From Stenotrophomonas sp. BIO128-Bstrain (lineage in GTDB: Bacteria; Pseudomonadota; Gammaproteobacteria; Xanthomonadales; Xanthomonadaceae): a stretch of 64,000 nucleotides of DNA. The translations under genes and the position numbers were made by a program. This document shows positions 48,012 to 56,476 of this stretch, piece by piece (the first letter of the stretch is position 1; each line of letters opens with the position of its first letter). The stretch covers positions 3,348,001 to 3,412,000 of the forward strand of contig NZ_CP124620.1 of assembly GCF_030128875.1 (NCBI RefSeq). The letters are read 5' to 3'. The notes below the pieces were generated by a model. The model worked only from the letters and a program-made list of their open reading frames with translations. It made no database searches and was not told the DNA's origin.

Positions 48012-48108
48012 GCGCGCTCGGGAAGGAGAAAAAAGCACGGCACACAGTGACCTGCCGTGCGCGGGGGGAAGTCGCAAGAGCGCATGGTAGGCTGGCGCCA
48101 GACGCGGA

Positions 48109-48146
48109 TACAGATGCAGATGACTGGCATCCGCACGGTTACAGAT
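48109..48146 (+). promoter_or_regulatory. Direct repeats upstream of the MocR gene
   Basis: TACAGAT occurs at 48109-48115 and 48140-48146, 31 bp apart, immediately before the ATG at 48154. MocR/GabR regulators typically bind two direct repeats about three helical turns apart, so this is a candidate autoregulatory operator. Confidence 0.4.
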
Positions 48147-48153
48147 TCTGTGG

Positions 48154-49596
48154 ATGCAGCTGCCGATGGCGACCAACCTCTACCAATCCCTGGCCGATGA
48201 AATGGCCGACGCGATCCGCAGCGGACGCTTGCCGGTCGGCGCCCGCCTGCCCTCGCTGCGCGGGCTGGCGACGCAGCGCAGCCTCAGCCTCAACACGGTG
48301 ATCGCGGCCTATCGGCAGCTGGAAGACGCCGGGCTGGTGCTGCCGCGGCCCAAGGCCGGCTTCGTGGTCAGCCCACGCCTGCCCGAACCCACGCAGACGC
48401 TGCGGCAGGCACCGTCGCCGCCGAGCGCACCCGCCCAGCAGGCGATGATGGCGCGCGTGCTGGCCGCGCAGCAGCAGCCGGGCATCGTCGATCTGGCCTT
48501 CGCCGGCCCGCGCGGCAAGCGCTTCTATCCCGGCGCGCAGCTGGCCCGCAGTACCGCGCAGGTGCTGCGTCGTGCCGCCACCACGGTGGAGACCTACGCA
48601 CGTCCCAACGGTGCGGCGCGGCTGCTGGCGCAGATCGTGCAACGTGGGCCGCGGCTGGGGCTGCACACCACGGTGGATCGGCTGGTGCTGACCCATGGCG
48701 CGATGGAAGCCCTGCAGCTGGCCCTGCGCGTGGTGACAAAACCCGGCGATGCGGTGGCGATCGAAGCGCCCTCGTACTTCAACATCTACCCGCTGCTGCG
48801 CAGCTTGGGCCTGCGCGCGATCGAGCTGCCGACCCATCCACGCGACGGGCTCGATCTGAATGCGCTGGAAGCCCTGCTCGCCGCCGGTGGCATCGCCGCG
48901 ATCATGGCCATGCCGACCGTGCACAATCCGCTCGGCGGCAGCATGCCCGTGCCGAACAAACAGCGCCTTGCCGCGCTGGTGAACCATTACCAGGTGCCGT
49001 TGATCGAAGACGCGGTCTACGCCGAACTGCAGTTCAAGGAGCCGCTGGAACCGCTGGCCAAGAGCTTTGATCGCGATGGCTGGATCATGGTCTGCAGTGG
49101 TTTCTCCAAGACGCTGGCGCCGGATTACCGGATCGGCTGGCTCGACGGGGGTCGCTTCGCTGCCGATATCCAGCTGCTGAAATTCCATTCTTCCGGCGCC
49201 GAATCACGCCTGCTCGGCGATGCGGTGGCGGCATTCCTGGAGGCCGGAAACTACGAACACCACCTGCGTGGGCTGCGCCGGCTCTACAGCGACCAGGTGA
49301 GCCACGTGCGTGGGCTGATCGCCCAGCATTTTCCGCCCGGCACCTCGGCCACCCAGCCGACCGGTGGCTTCCTGCTGTGGGTGGAACTGCCCGCGGCGAT
49401 CGATGCCGGGGACCTGTTCGAGCAAGCGCTGGCCGAGGGCGTGGTGTTCATGCCCGGCCAGGTGTACTCACGCGGTGCGCGATACCGTCATTGCCTGCGC
49501 CTGTCGTGCTGCCAGGAACTGGATGCGCGCTTCGTCGGTGCCATCGCCACCGTCGGCCGGCTGGCCAACGCGCTGCAGGCGCGCGCGGCGGGCTGA
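48154..49596 (+). CDS. MocR-type regulator (GntR HTH fused to aminotransferase)
   Basis: A 480-residue protein (476 if the ATG at 48166 is used). The N-terminal GntR winged helix is at about 5-75 (ADAIRSGRLPVGARLPSLRGLA and LNTVIAAYRQLEDAGLV). A fold-type I aminotransferase-like domain spans about 115-475 with MPTVHNPLGGSMP near 252 and the PLP lysine in SGFSKTLAPDYRIGW near 313. Such proteins use PLP or an amino-acid aldimine as effector. No obvious target enzyme gene adjoins; msrA lies upstream and bioD converges downstream. Confidence 0.92.
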   Translation: MQLPMATNLYQSLADEMADAIRSGRLPVGARLPSLRGLATQRSLSLNTVIAAYRQLEDAGLVLPRPKAGFVVSPRLPEPTQTLRQAPSPPSAPAQQAMMARVLAAQQQPGIVDLAFAGPRGKRFYPGAQLARSTAQVLRRAATTVETYARPNGAARLLAQIVQRGPRLGLHTTVDRLVLTHGAMEALQLALRVVTKPGDAVAIEAPSYFNIYPLLRSLGLRAIELPTHPRDGLDLNALEALLAAGGIAAIMAMPTVHNPLGGSMPVPNKQRLAALVNHYQVPLIEDAVYAELQFKEPLEPLAKSFDRDGWIMVCSGFSKTLAPDYRIGWLDGGRFAADIQLLKFHSSGAESRLLGDAVAAFLEAGNYEHHLRGLRRLYSDQVSHVRGLIAQHFPPGTSATQPTGGFLLWVELPAAIDAGDLFEQALAEGVVFMPGQVYSRGARYRHCLRLSCCQELDARFVGAIATVGRLANALQARAAG

Positions 49597-49599
49597 CGC

Positions 49600-50283
49600 T
49601 CAGAACACCAGGCGGTCTGCCAGGCTCGCCGGATCCGCACCCGGCGCATACGGCAGGCGGCCCCAGCACGGCATCGGCAACCGCGCCTTGAGCAGCGCGA
49701 CATTCTCATCGCGGCGCGCCATCGCCGGGTCCACCTCGTTGGCGATCCAACCGATGCAGTGCGCGCCGCGGGCCGCGATCGCCTCGGCGGTCAGCCGTGC
49801 GTGGTTGAGGCAACCCAGCCGCAGCCCGACCACCATCACCACCGGCAGCTTCAGCGCCTGCACCAGATCACTCTGGTCCAGCGTGGCCGACAGCGGCGCC
49901 AGCCAGCCGCCGACGCCCTCCACCACCACCGTGTCCGCGCTGGCACGCAGGCGCGCGAAGGCAGCTTCGATCGGCGCCAGCGACAGTTGCACGCCCGCTT
50001 CTGCCGCGGCGATCTCCGGCGCGAGCGGCTGCTCCAGCGCAAAGGGGTTCAGGTCGTCGTACCCGGGCGTCGGCACGCTGGCAGCCAGCAGGGCGGTGGC
50101 GTCCTCGTTGCGCAGGCCCTGCGGGGTGCGCTCACAGCCGCTGGCGACCGGTTTCATGCCCACGGCCGTGCCGCCATGCCGGCGCAGGGCATGCAGCAGC
50201 ACGCAGCTGCTGAAGGTCTTGCCGATGCCGGTATCGGTACCGGTGACGAACAAAGCGGCGGGCAACGGCGCAGGCAGGGACAT
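49600..50283 (-). CDS. bioD: Dethiobiotin synthetase
   Basis: A 227-residue ATP-dependent carboxylase-type ligase with P-loop FVTGTDTGIGKTF near 12-24, KPVASGCE near 44 and VEGVGGWLAPL near 118. It closes the ureido ring of dethiobiotin from 7,8-diaminopelargonate and CO2. The gene is isolated from other bio genes in this window and converges on the MocR gene with only 3 nt between stops. Confidence 0.94.
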   Translation of the reverse strand: MSLPAPLPAALFVTGTDTGIGKTFSSCVLLHALRRHGGTAVGMKPVASGCERTPQGLRNEDATALLAASVPTPGYDDLNPFALEQPLAPEIAAAEAGVQLSLAPIEAAFARLRASADTVVVEGVGGWLAPLSATLDQSDLVQALKLPVVMVVGLRLGCLNHARLTAEAIAARGAHCIGWIANEVDPAMARRDENVALLKARLPMPCWGRLPYAPGADPASLADRLVF

Positions 50284-50402
50284 GAAAGACGACCAGGGCT
50301 GGAAGCGCGTCATTATCCGCCGTCCCGGCAACGCCGCGGTGCGGTCTGCTGCGTTCCGCCGGCCCCGGCGCAGGCGGGCGTGCGGCTTGGTAGACTGCGG
50401 CC

Positions 50403-50885
50403 ATGTTCGATACCTCCACGCTTACCGGCAGCAAGCCGGAACAGTACGGCCAGCTGCTGGCCCAGGCCCGTGCCCTGGTGCATGGCGAGCGCGACCGCAT
50501 CGCCAATGCGGCCAACCTGTCGGCGCTGGTCTACCACGCCCTGCCGCACCTGAACTGGGTCGGCTTCTACTTCTTCGATGGCAAGGAGCTGGTCGTCGGC
50601 CCGTTCCAGGGCCTGCCCGCCTGCGTGCGCATTCCGCTCGACAAGGGCGTGTGTGGCGCCGCCGCCTCGCAGCGGGTTACCCAGCGCATCGAAGATGTGG
50701 ACGCCTTCCCGGGCCACATCGCCTGCGACTCGGCCTCGCGCTCGGAGCTGGTGGTGCCGCTGGTCCACAACGGCAACCTGGTCGGTGTATTCGATCTGGA
50801 CAGTCCCTCGCTGGCGCGCTTCGACGCCGAGGACCAGGCCGGCCTTGAAGCGATCGCCGCGGTGTTCGTCGAGGCCCTGGGATGA
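50403..50885 (+). CDS. msrC: Free methionine-(R)-sulfoxide reductase (GAF-domain)
   Basis: A 160-residue single GAF-domain protein. The three active-site cysteines of the fRMsr family are all present, in ACVRIPLD near 77, GVCGAAA near 87 and HIACDS near 112. GPFQGLPAC and SELVVPL are also family-typical. It reduces free Met-R-sulfoxide in the cytoplasm. It overlaps the next gene by ATGA. With msrB and msrA 3-5 kb away, the region holds three different methionine sulfoxide reductases. Confidence 0.92.
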   Translation: MFDTSTLTGSKPEQYGQLLAQARALVHGERDRIANAANLSALVYHALPHLNWVGFYFFDGKELVVGPFQGLPACVRIPLDKGVCGAAASQRVTQRIEDVDAFPGHIACDSASRSELVVPLVHNGNLVGVFDLDSPSLARFDAEDQAGLEAIAAVFVEALG

Positions 50886-51253
50886 GTGGCGCCAAGCTGC
50901 GCAACATCGGCCCGAAGAGCGCAGCATGGCTGCGCCAGGTCGGTCTGCGTACGCCGGAAGACCTGGTGGCGGTCGGCGCCGTGGGTGCCTTCGTCAAGGT
51001 GCGCCGTGCCGGCTTCAAGCCGAGCCTGAACCTGCTCTATTCGCTGGAAGGCGCGCTGCAGGACTGCCACTGGCAGGAACTGCCGGAAGCACGCCGCACC
51101 GTGCTGGTGGCCGAGTACGAGGCCATCATCGCCGAGCAGCCGCTGAAGAAGGCGCCGCCCGCGTCCGGCCCGGTCTACGACCGCACGGTCGAGCATCGCG
51201 ACCATGAGGGCGATGACGCACCGCCGTTCGAGAGCGACGACGAGCCTCGCTGA
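50882..51253 (+). CDS. TfoX C-terminal-domain protein
   Basis: A 123-residue protein. Residues 1-80 match the TfoX/Sxy C-terminal domain, a helix-hairpin-helix-like fold beginning LRNIGPKSAAWLRQVGLRTPEDL and LNLLYSLEGALQDCHW. The TfoX N-terminal domain is absent. A charged acidic tail follows. It is translationally coupled to msrC. Its role is unknown; the full-length relatives regulate competence. Confidence 0.88.
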   Translation: MSGAKLRNIGPKSAAWLRQVGLRTPEDLVAVGAVGAFVKVRRAGFKPSLNLLYSLEGALQDCHWQELPEARRTVLVAEYEAIIAEQPLKKAPPASGPVYDRTVEHRDHEGDDAPPFESDDEPR

Positions 51254-51260
51254 TCCGCAC

Positions 51261-51281
51261 GGACCGACGCATCGTCGGTCC
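51261..51281. terminator. Hairpin between convergent genes
   Basis: GGACCGAC/GTCGGTCC perfect 8-bp stem with 5-nt loop, 7 nt after the TfoX-C stop and facing the histidine phosphatase gene. There is no T tract; it could be a weak terminator or a REP relative. Confidence 0.45.
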
Positions 51282-51289
51282 TGCGCGCT

Positions 51290-51868
51290 TCATACCTGCT
51301 GCAGTTCCAGCAGCTCGCCCCAGAGTTGATCGTCTTGGCGCTCCACGCGCAGCCGCAGCCGCGTGCCGTGGTCGATGCGCAGCGCCCAGCACATCTCCAT
51401 CGGCAACCCACAGACCTGCGACAGCACCATCCGCAGCGGCCCGCCATGACTGACGATCAGGGTCGGCACCGGGTCCGGATCATCCAGCAGCCGATGCAGC
51501 CCACGCGCGATGCGGCGCTCGAAGTGGCCCCAGCTTTCGCCGTGCGGCGGCGGGTTGGCGTGCGGGTCCAGATGGAACGCCGACAGCGCGTCCATCGGCA
51601 GCGCCTCCAGCGCGGCACCATCCCAGTCGCCGAAATCCAGCTCTTCCCATTCCTCGTCAGTGTCCACCCCCCGCCCGAGCGGGGCCGCCAGCGCTTCGGC
51701 CGTGCGCACGGCGCGCTGCCGTGGCGAGCACAGCACGCGCTCCCAGGACAGCGCCGCGTAGCGCGCGCACAGCGCATCGGTGGCGCCCTCATGCAGCGGT
51801 GGATCGGTACGGCCATCGAGATGGTCGTCGCGGCCGGTGCTGGCGTGGCGGATCAGGTCGAGGATCAT
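51290..51868 (-). CDS. Histidine phosphatase family protein (CobC-like)
   Basis: A 192-residue branch-1 histidine phosphatase with catalytic LIRHASTGR at 5-13, SPRQRAVRTAE near 48, LDFGDWDG near 78 and the second catalytic His in VSHGGPL near 140. Alpha-ribazole-5'-phosphate phosphatase (CobC) is a tempting call because a cobalamin riboswitch and btuB lie divergently next door. However, the family is broad and the motifs do not decide the substrate. Confidence 0.85.
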   Translation of the reverse strand: MILDLIRHASTGRDDHLDGRTDPPLHEGATDALCARYAALSWERVLCSPRQRAVRTAEALAAPLGRGVDTDEEWEELDFGDWDGAALEALPMDALSAFHLDPHANPPPHGESWGHFERRIARGLHRLLDDPDPVPTLIVSHGGPLRMVLSQVCGLPMEMCWALRIDHGTRLRLRVERQDDQLWGELLELQQV

Positions 51869-52029
51869 GCCGGGCCCCCTCTGCTGCCCGCTGCGGCCGG
51901 CCGGTGAGGGTCACGGGCGTCGGTACCGGGGTGCTGCAACCACGTCGGGGTCATGGAGATCACATCGAAAAAGCGAGGCGCATTCTAACCGGTGCGCTCC
52001 ACCGGCCCGGCCGATGGCTTAGACTGCGC

Positions 52030-52240
52030 CCACTTTCAGGTGACCCGGGGCTGCAATGCCGCCGGGTTGAAACGGGAAGCCGGTGACGCGTCAGGCCTCG
52101 TGCCCCGCCGCCACTCCGGCGCTGCCCCCGCAACGGTAAGCGAGGAAACACCAGGCAACACGCCACTGTGCTCCGGCATGGGAAGGCGCCTGGCACGATG
52201 GCACCGCCATCGACCCGCAAGCCCGGAGACCGGCCTGGAA
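52030..52240 (+). promoter_or_regulatory. Cobalamin (AdoCbl-type) riboswitch
   Basis: Conserved elements appear in order: GGGAAGCCGGTG (52074-52085), GCTGCCCCCGCAACGGTAAG (52121-52140), GCCACTG (52162-52168), GGGAAGGCG (52180-52188) and AGCCCGGAGACCGGCC (52220-52235). This is the full cobalamin aptamer including the B12 box. It lies 136 nt upstream of btuB in the 507-nt divergent gap and should repress btuB when cobalamin is abundant. The region 51869-52029 upstream holds the promoter, perhaps with TAGACT at 52020-52025 as -10. Confidence 0.95.
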
Positions 52241-52375
52241 GACGACTGGTTGCGATGCGGCGGGCATGGCGGCGGCAAGCGGCGCCGTGCGCGTCCGCCC
52301 ACCGTCGATCCATCCCTGCAGCGCGATCATCCCCACCCCTTGCCGCGCGGGCGTGCGCGGTGCATGGAGTCATCG

Positions 52376-54217
52376 ATGAAGCTGCAGATCCAAGTCCTTT
52401 CCCTGGCCGTGTTGTCGGCCCTGCCCCTGCTGGCGTCGGCCCAGGACGAGGCGACCGCGCTGGACCAGGTACTGGTCACCGCCACCCGCACCCCGATCGC
52501 CCTGCAGGACAGCATCTCGCCGGCCCAGGTGATCGACCGCGCCGAGATCGAGCGCAGCCAGGCACCGTCGCTGCAGGACCTGCTGCGCGGCCGGGCCGGC
52601 ATCAACCTCAACAACAGCGGTGGCCTGGGCAAGCAGAGCTCGCTGTTCCTGCGCGGCACCAACTCGGCCCACACCCTGGTGCTGATCGACGGCGTGCGCA
52701 TCAACACCGGTGACCTCGGCCTGGCCATGATCCAGGACCTGCCGCTGGCGCAGATCGAGCGCATCGAGATCGTGCGTGGCCCGCAGTCCAGCCTGTACGG
52801 CGCCGACGCGATCGGTGGCGTGATCCAGATCTTCACCCGCCGCAATGCTGGCCAGTTCGCCCCGCACCTGCAGCTCGGCGGCGGCAGCAACGGCCTGCGC
52901 GAGGCCAGCGGTGGCTTCGGTGGCAGTGGCGAGCGTGGCTGGTTCGGCACCGACATCGCCTACCAGCACACCGACGGCATCAACGCCTGCCGCGGCTCCG
53001 TCTCGCCGTTCGCCGGCTGTGGCGCCGATGAGCCCGACCGCGATGGCTACCGCAACCTGTCGATGAGCCTGCGCGGCGGCTATGCGCTGACCGATACGCT
53101 GAGCCTGGAAGGCACGGCGCTGCGCGCCGAAGGCGAGAACCACTACGACGGCTACTACAACTACTCCGAGACCCTGCAGCAGGTGCTCGGTGGCAAGCTG
53201 CGCTACACGCCCAGCGCGCGCTTCAACCTGACCGTCAATGTCGGCCGTGCCGACAACGAATCGGACAACTTCAACGGTGATACCTGGCTGGGCAACGCGC
53301 AGACCCACCGTGACAGCGCCTCGGTGCAGGCCGATATCGGCATCGCCGACGGCCAGCTGCTGAGCGCCGGCGTGGACTGGAGCCAGGACAACCTGGACGG
53401 CAGCAGCGCCGGCTATCTGGTCGACAGCCGCGACAATACCGGCGTGTTCGTGCAGTACCAGGGCCGCTTCGGCGCGCACCACCTGCAGGCCAGCGTGCGC
53501 AACGACGACAACGAGCAGTTCGGCAACCACACCACCGGCAGCCTCGGCTGGGGCCTGGAGCTGGGCAGCGGCTTCCGCCTCAACGCCAGCTACGGCACCG
53601 CGTTCAAGGCCCCGACCTTCAGCGACCTCTACGACCCGTGGAGCGGCGTGCCGACCCTGGACCCGGAAAAATCCAAGAGCGCGAACGTCGGCATTGCCCA
53701 GCAGGGCGACGGCTGGCGCTGGGGCCTGGATGTGTACGAAACGCGCATCGATGATCTGATCACGTACGACGCGACGACCTTCATGATGTCGCAGGTCGAG
53801 AAGGCCCGCATCCGCGGCGCCGAACTGACCGGTGCGATCACCGTGGCCGGGTTCGACCTCAATGCACAGCTCAGCCACACCGACCCGCGCAACCGCACCG
53901 ACGGCAGCCCGCAGTTCGACAACTGGCTGGCCCGCCGCGCCCAGAACACCGCGCGCCTGGACGTGGATCGCCGCTTCGGTGACTTCCGTGCCGGCCTCAC
54001 CGCCAACGGCGCCGGCAAGCGTTACGACGATGCGGCCAACACCGTGCGCCTGGGTGGCTATGGCACCGTGGATCTGCGCCTGGAATACGCGCTGAGCCGC
54101 GACTGGTCGGTGCTGGGCCGCGTCAGCAATGTGTTCGACCGCGATTACGAAACCGTTGCCTGGTACAACCAGCCGGGCCGCGAGTACCGCCTGAGCGTGC
54201 GTTACCAGCCGAAATAA
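52376..54217 (+). CDS. btuB: TonB-dependent vitamin B12 receptor
   Basis: A 613-residue outer-membrane receptor. The signal peptide (1-22) is followed by a TonB box region ALDQVLVTATRT near 27. The plug has LRGTNSAHTLVLIDGVRINTG and VRGPQSSLYGADAIGGVIQIF. The compact barrel ends YRLSVRYQPK. Size and plug resemble BtuB, and the cobalamin riboswitch upstream makes B12 or a corrinoid the likely ligand. The ATG at 52376 has GGAG 7 nt upstream. Confidence 0.95.
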   Translation: MKLQIQVLSLAVLSALPLLASAQDEATALDQVLVTATRTPIALQDSISPAQVIDRAEIERSQAPSLQDLLRGRAGINLNNSGGLGKQSSLFLRGTNSAHTLVLIDGVRINTGDLGLAMIQDLPLAQIERIEIVRGPQSSLYGADAIGGVIQIFTRRNAGQFAPHLQLGGGSNGLREASGGFGGSGERGWFGTDIAYQHTDGINACRGSVSPFAGCGADEPDRDGYRNLSMSLRGGYALTDTLSLEGTALRAEGENHYDGYYNYSETLQQVLGGKLRYTPSARFNLTVNVGRADNESDNFNGDTWLGNAQTHRDSASVQADIGIADGQLLSAGVDWSQDNLDGSSAGYLVDSRDNTGVFVQYQGRFGAHHLQASVRNDDNEQFGNHTTGSLGWGLELGSGFRLNASYGTAFKAPTFSDLYDPWSGVPTLDPEKSKSANVGIAQQGDGWRWGLDVYETRIDDLITYDATTFMMSQVEKARIRGAELTGAITVAGFDLNAQLSHTDPRNRTDGSPQFDNWLARRAQNTARLDVDRRFGDFRAGLTANGAGKRYDDAANTVRLGGYGTVDLRLEYALSRDWSVLGRVSNVFDRDYETVAWYNQPGREYRLSVRYQPK

Positions 54218-54221
54218 GCGC

Positions 54222-54250
54222 ACGGGACGGCGGCACCGCTGCCGTCCCGC
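54222..54250 (+). terminator. Hairpin after btuB
   Basis: The inverted repeat GGGACGGC/GCTGCCGTCCC-type stem begins 5 nt after the btuB stop. It is GC-rich without a T tract, so termination activity is uncertain. Confidence 0.45.
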
Positions 54251-54260
54251 CCTCAGCAGC

Positions 54261-54319
54261 TGCCGACCATTGGTCGGCACAACCATTGAACCTGGTAGGT
54301 GCCGACCGTTGGTCGGCAC
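54261..54319 (+). repeat. Two SMAG-type REP units
   Basis: 54261-54279 (TGCCGACC/GGTCGGCA stem) and 54295-54319 (GTAG head followed by GTGCCGACC/GGTCGGCAC stem), 15 nt apart, between convergent btuB and gph. Confidence 0.8.
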
Positions 54320-54326
54320 ACGCGTA

Positions 54327-54977
54327 TTAGAGCGCCAACAATTCCCGCAGATCGTCCATCACGGCCACTGCCTCGACATTGTCCAGATCCAGCCCGCGAG
54401 GATAGCCATAGCGCACCAGCGCCACCGGCATGCCTGCATCCACCGCGGCGCGGTAATCGGTGATCGAATCACCCACCATCAGGGCCGCCTCGACGGCCAC
54501 CTCGAAGCGCGCCGCGATATGCCGCAACGGCGCACCACTGGGCTTGCGTTCCGGCAGCGAATCTCCGCCCAGCACCAGCGCGAACTGATCCTGCAACCCG
54601 AAATGCTGCAGCAACGGCGCCACCAGCGCCGACGGCTTGTTGGTGCAGATCGCCAGCGTCACCGCGCGTTCGCGCAATGCGGCCAACGTGTCGGTCACAC
54701 CATCAAACAGACGTGGGCTGCGCAACAGGCACGCCTCGTAGTGCCGCATGAAACCGGGCATCACCTTGTCCAGTTCGACGGCGCTGCCAGCCGCATCGAA
54801 TGCCTGCTCCACCAACCGGCGCACACCATCGCCGATCCAGGTCAGCACGGTGGCCTCGGGCACGCGCGGCAACTGCCAGTCCTCCAGCGTGCGGTTCAAC
54901 GCCTCGGCGATATCGGCGGCGCTGTCCACCAGCGTGCCATCCAGATCGAACACCACCAACGGATACGGGTACGACAC
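54327..54977 (-). CDS. gph: Phosphoglycolate phosphatase (HAD family)
   Basis: A 216-residue HAD hydrolase with motif I VVFDLDGTLVDS at 8-19, motif II ICTNKPS near 109 and motif IV MVGDSITDYRAA near 166. IGDGVRRLVEQA in the cap matches Gph (usually GxGxxxLxxxA). It clears 2-phosphoglycolate from DNA repair and oxygenase side reactions. The start is a GTG at 54977, immediately before the phosphatase motif. Confidence 0.9.
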   Translation of the reverse strand: MSYPYPLVVFDLDGTLVDSAADIAEALNRTLEDWQLPRVPEATVLTWIGDGVRRLVEQAFDAAGSAVELDKVMPGFMRHYEACLLRSPRLFDGVTDTLAALRERAVTLAICTNKPSALVAPLLQHFGLQDQFALVLGGDSLPERKPSGAPLRHIAARFEVAVEAALMVGDSITDYRAAVDAGMPVALVRYGYPRGLDLDNVEAVAVMDDLRELLAL

Positions 54978-55064
54978 AACTCAACTCGCTTGTACGACGT
55001 GGGGAGGGTCATTGTACGTGGCGGCCAGACACATACTGTGCATCCAACCTCGTAGAGCTGCGGC

Positions 55065-55466
55065 TCAGGACCCGATGTAGCGATATCGCCAGCGCAGTCC
55101 CTCTGGACCAACCTGAATCTCACCGTGAAGCATGGCTTCCGTCGCACGCCCGTCTGCAAAGAGAATGCAGTCCACGCCGTAACAATAAGGCTGCTCGAAT
55201 GCGTAGACCTCCATCAACGGATGACTGAAGCGATAATCGGTGAATGCTGTAGCCGCCGGTGCGATATCCACAGATGACAAGGCAATGTCAAACTCGCCGA
55301 GGCACTCGAGCATCTCCTCCAACACAGCAGGCGAAATCCCGAACGCCGCCTGCAGCAAGTGCGTATCCCCATCCCTGAGCGCCTGGATGAAAGACGACGT
55401 CAGTGCGTAGCTCTGCTCATTACTTACATCCACCTTTTCTCTCCGCCATATCTTCACTGCCAGCAT
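55065..55466 (-). CDS. Hypothetical protein, unusual composition
   Basis: A 133-residue acidic protein I do not recognise, with no signal peptide or membrane span. A GTG at 55433 (GGAG 7 nt upstream) is a better-supported start than the ATG at 55466 and would give 122 residues. Base composition is visibly lower in G+C than the flanking genes and codon use includes rarer A/T-ending codons, hinting at recent acquisition. The C-terminal ILFADGRATEAMLHGEIQ with Trp/Tyr-rich end suggests a small beta-rich domain such as those of immunity-type proteins, but this is speculative. Confidence 0.65.
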   Translation of the reverse strand: MLAVKIWRREKVDVSNEQSYALTSSFIQALRDGDTHLLQAAFGISPAVLEEMLECLGEFDIALSSVDIAPAATAFTDYRFSHPLMEVYAFEQPYCYGVDCILFADGRATEAMLHGEIQVGPEGLRWRYRYIGS

Positions 55467-55477
55467 ACTGCTCGTAC

Positions 55478-56380
55478 TCAGATCTGCGCCAGGAATGCCG
55501 GGCTGGCAAAACGTTCCACCAGGAAATCCAGGAAGCTGCGCATGATCGTCGGCAGCTGCCGGCGTGACGCATACACCGCGTGGATACCCAAGCCTTCCAC
55601 TTCGTAATTAGGCAGCACCTCGATCAGCTCGCCACTGCGGAGCAATGGGGCGATCTGGTACGTCGGCAACATCGCGATGCCGGCGCCGGCGCGCACCGCT
55701 TCGAGCAGCAGCGACGCTTCATTGGCACTGATGTTGCCGCCCACCGCCACCGCGATCTTCCGTCCGTCGCGTTGCAGGTGCCACACGCTCTTGCCGACAT
55801 AGTGGTGCGTCAGGCAGTTGTGCGCGGCCAGTGCGTCGGCGGTGGTCGGCGTGCCGTGCTCGGCCAGGTACGACGGCGCCGCGCACAGCACCGAACGGCA
55901 CGGCGCCAACGGCCGCGCGATCAGACTCGGATCGATCGCGCGCGAAATGCGCACCGCGATGTCCACGCGCTCTTCGACCAGATTCACCACCCGATCCACC
56001 AGCAGCAGTTCCACGCGGGTGAGCGGATGCCGCTTGACGAACGCCGCCACCGCCGCCGCCAGGTGGATCTGCCCGAAGGAGACACTCGCGGTGACCCGCA
56101 GCAGCCCGTGCGGCTCGGGGTTGTCCGCGGCCAGCTCACCGCGCAGCTCATCACCGATCGCCAGCATCTGACGGAACCGCAGCAGCGCGGCTTCGCCCGG
56201 CCCGGTCAGGCTGATCCGGCGCGTGGTCCGGTGCAACAGCCGCGCGCCCAGCCAGCGCTCCACCTCGGCCAGATAACGGGTCACCATCGCCCGCGACATC
56301 TCCAGTGCCTCGGCCGCTGCGGTCAGGCTGCCGCGCTCGGCGACCTCGACGAACACGTTCATGGCGGTCATCCGGTCCAT
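55478..56380 (-). CDS. LysR-family transcriptional regulator
   Basis: A 300-residue protein. The N-terminal winged HTH (4-65) has FVEVAERGSLTAAAEALEMSRAMVTRYLAEVE. The effector domain (about 92-295) starts LLRVTASVSFGQIHLAAAVAAF. It diverges from the SDR gene across a 96-nt gap, the classical arrangement for LysR control of a neighbour. The intergenic region contains no obvious palindromic T-N11-A box I am confident of. Confidence 0.93.
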   Translation of the reverse strand: MDRMTAMNVFVEVAERGSLTAAAEALEMSRAMVTRYLAEVERWLGARLLHRTTRRISLTGPGEAALLRFRQMLAIGDELRGELAADNPEPHGLLRVTASVSFGQIHLAAAVAAFVKRHPLTRVELLLVDRVVNLVEERVDIAVRISRAIDPSLIARPLAPCRSVLCAAPSYLAEHGTPTTADALAAHNCLTHHYVGKSVWHLQRDGRKIAVAVGGNISANEASLLLEAVRAGAGIAMLPTYQIAPLLRSGELIEVLPNYEVEGLGIHAVYASRRQLPTIMRSFLDFLVERFASPAFLAQI

Positions 56381-56476
56381 TTGATCGATCCGTGCAACAA
56401 ATTAGGCCGTTATACGCGGTTTTTCGTTCGATTCCAGAGGCATACGCTGGCCTTCCTTCCTCAACGGACCTGCCCC

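Noticed and set aside
52370..54319. 649-codon minus-strand frame opposite btuB
   Set aside because: Shadow frame; the riboswitch, signal peptide and TonB receptor motifs all belong to the plus strand.
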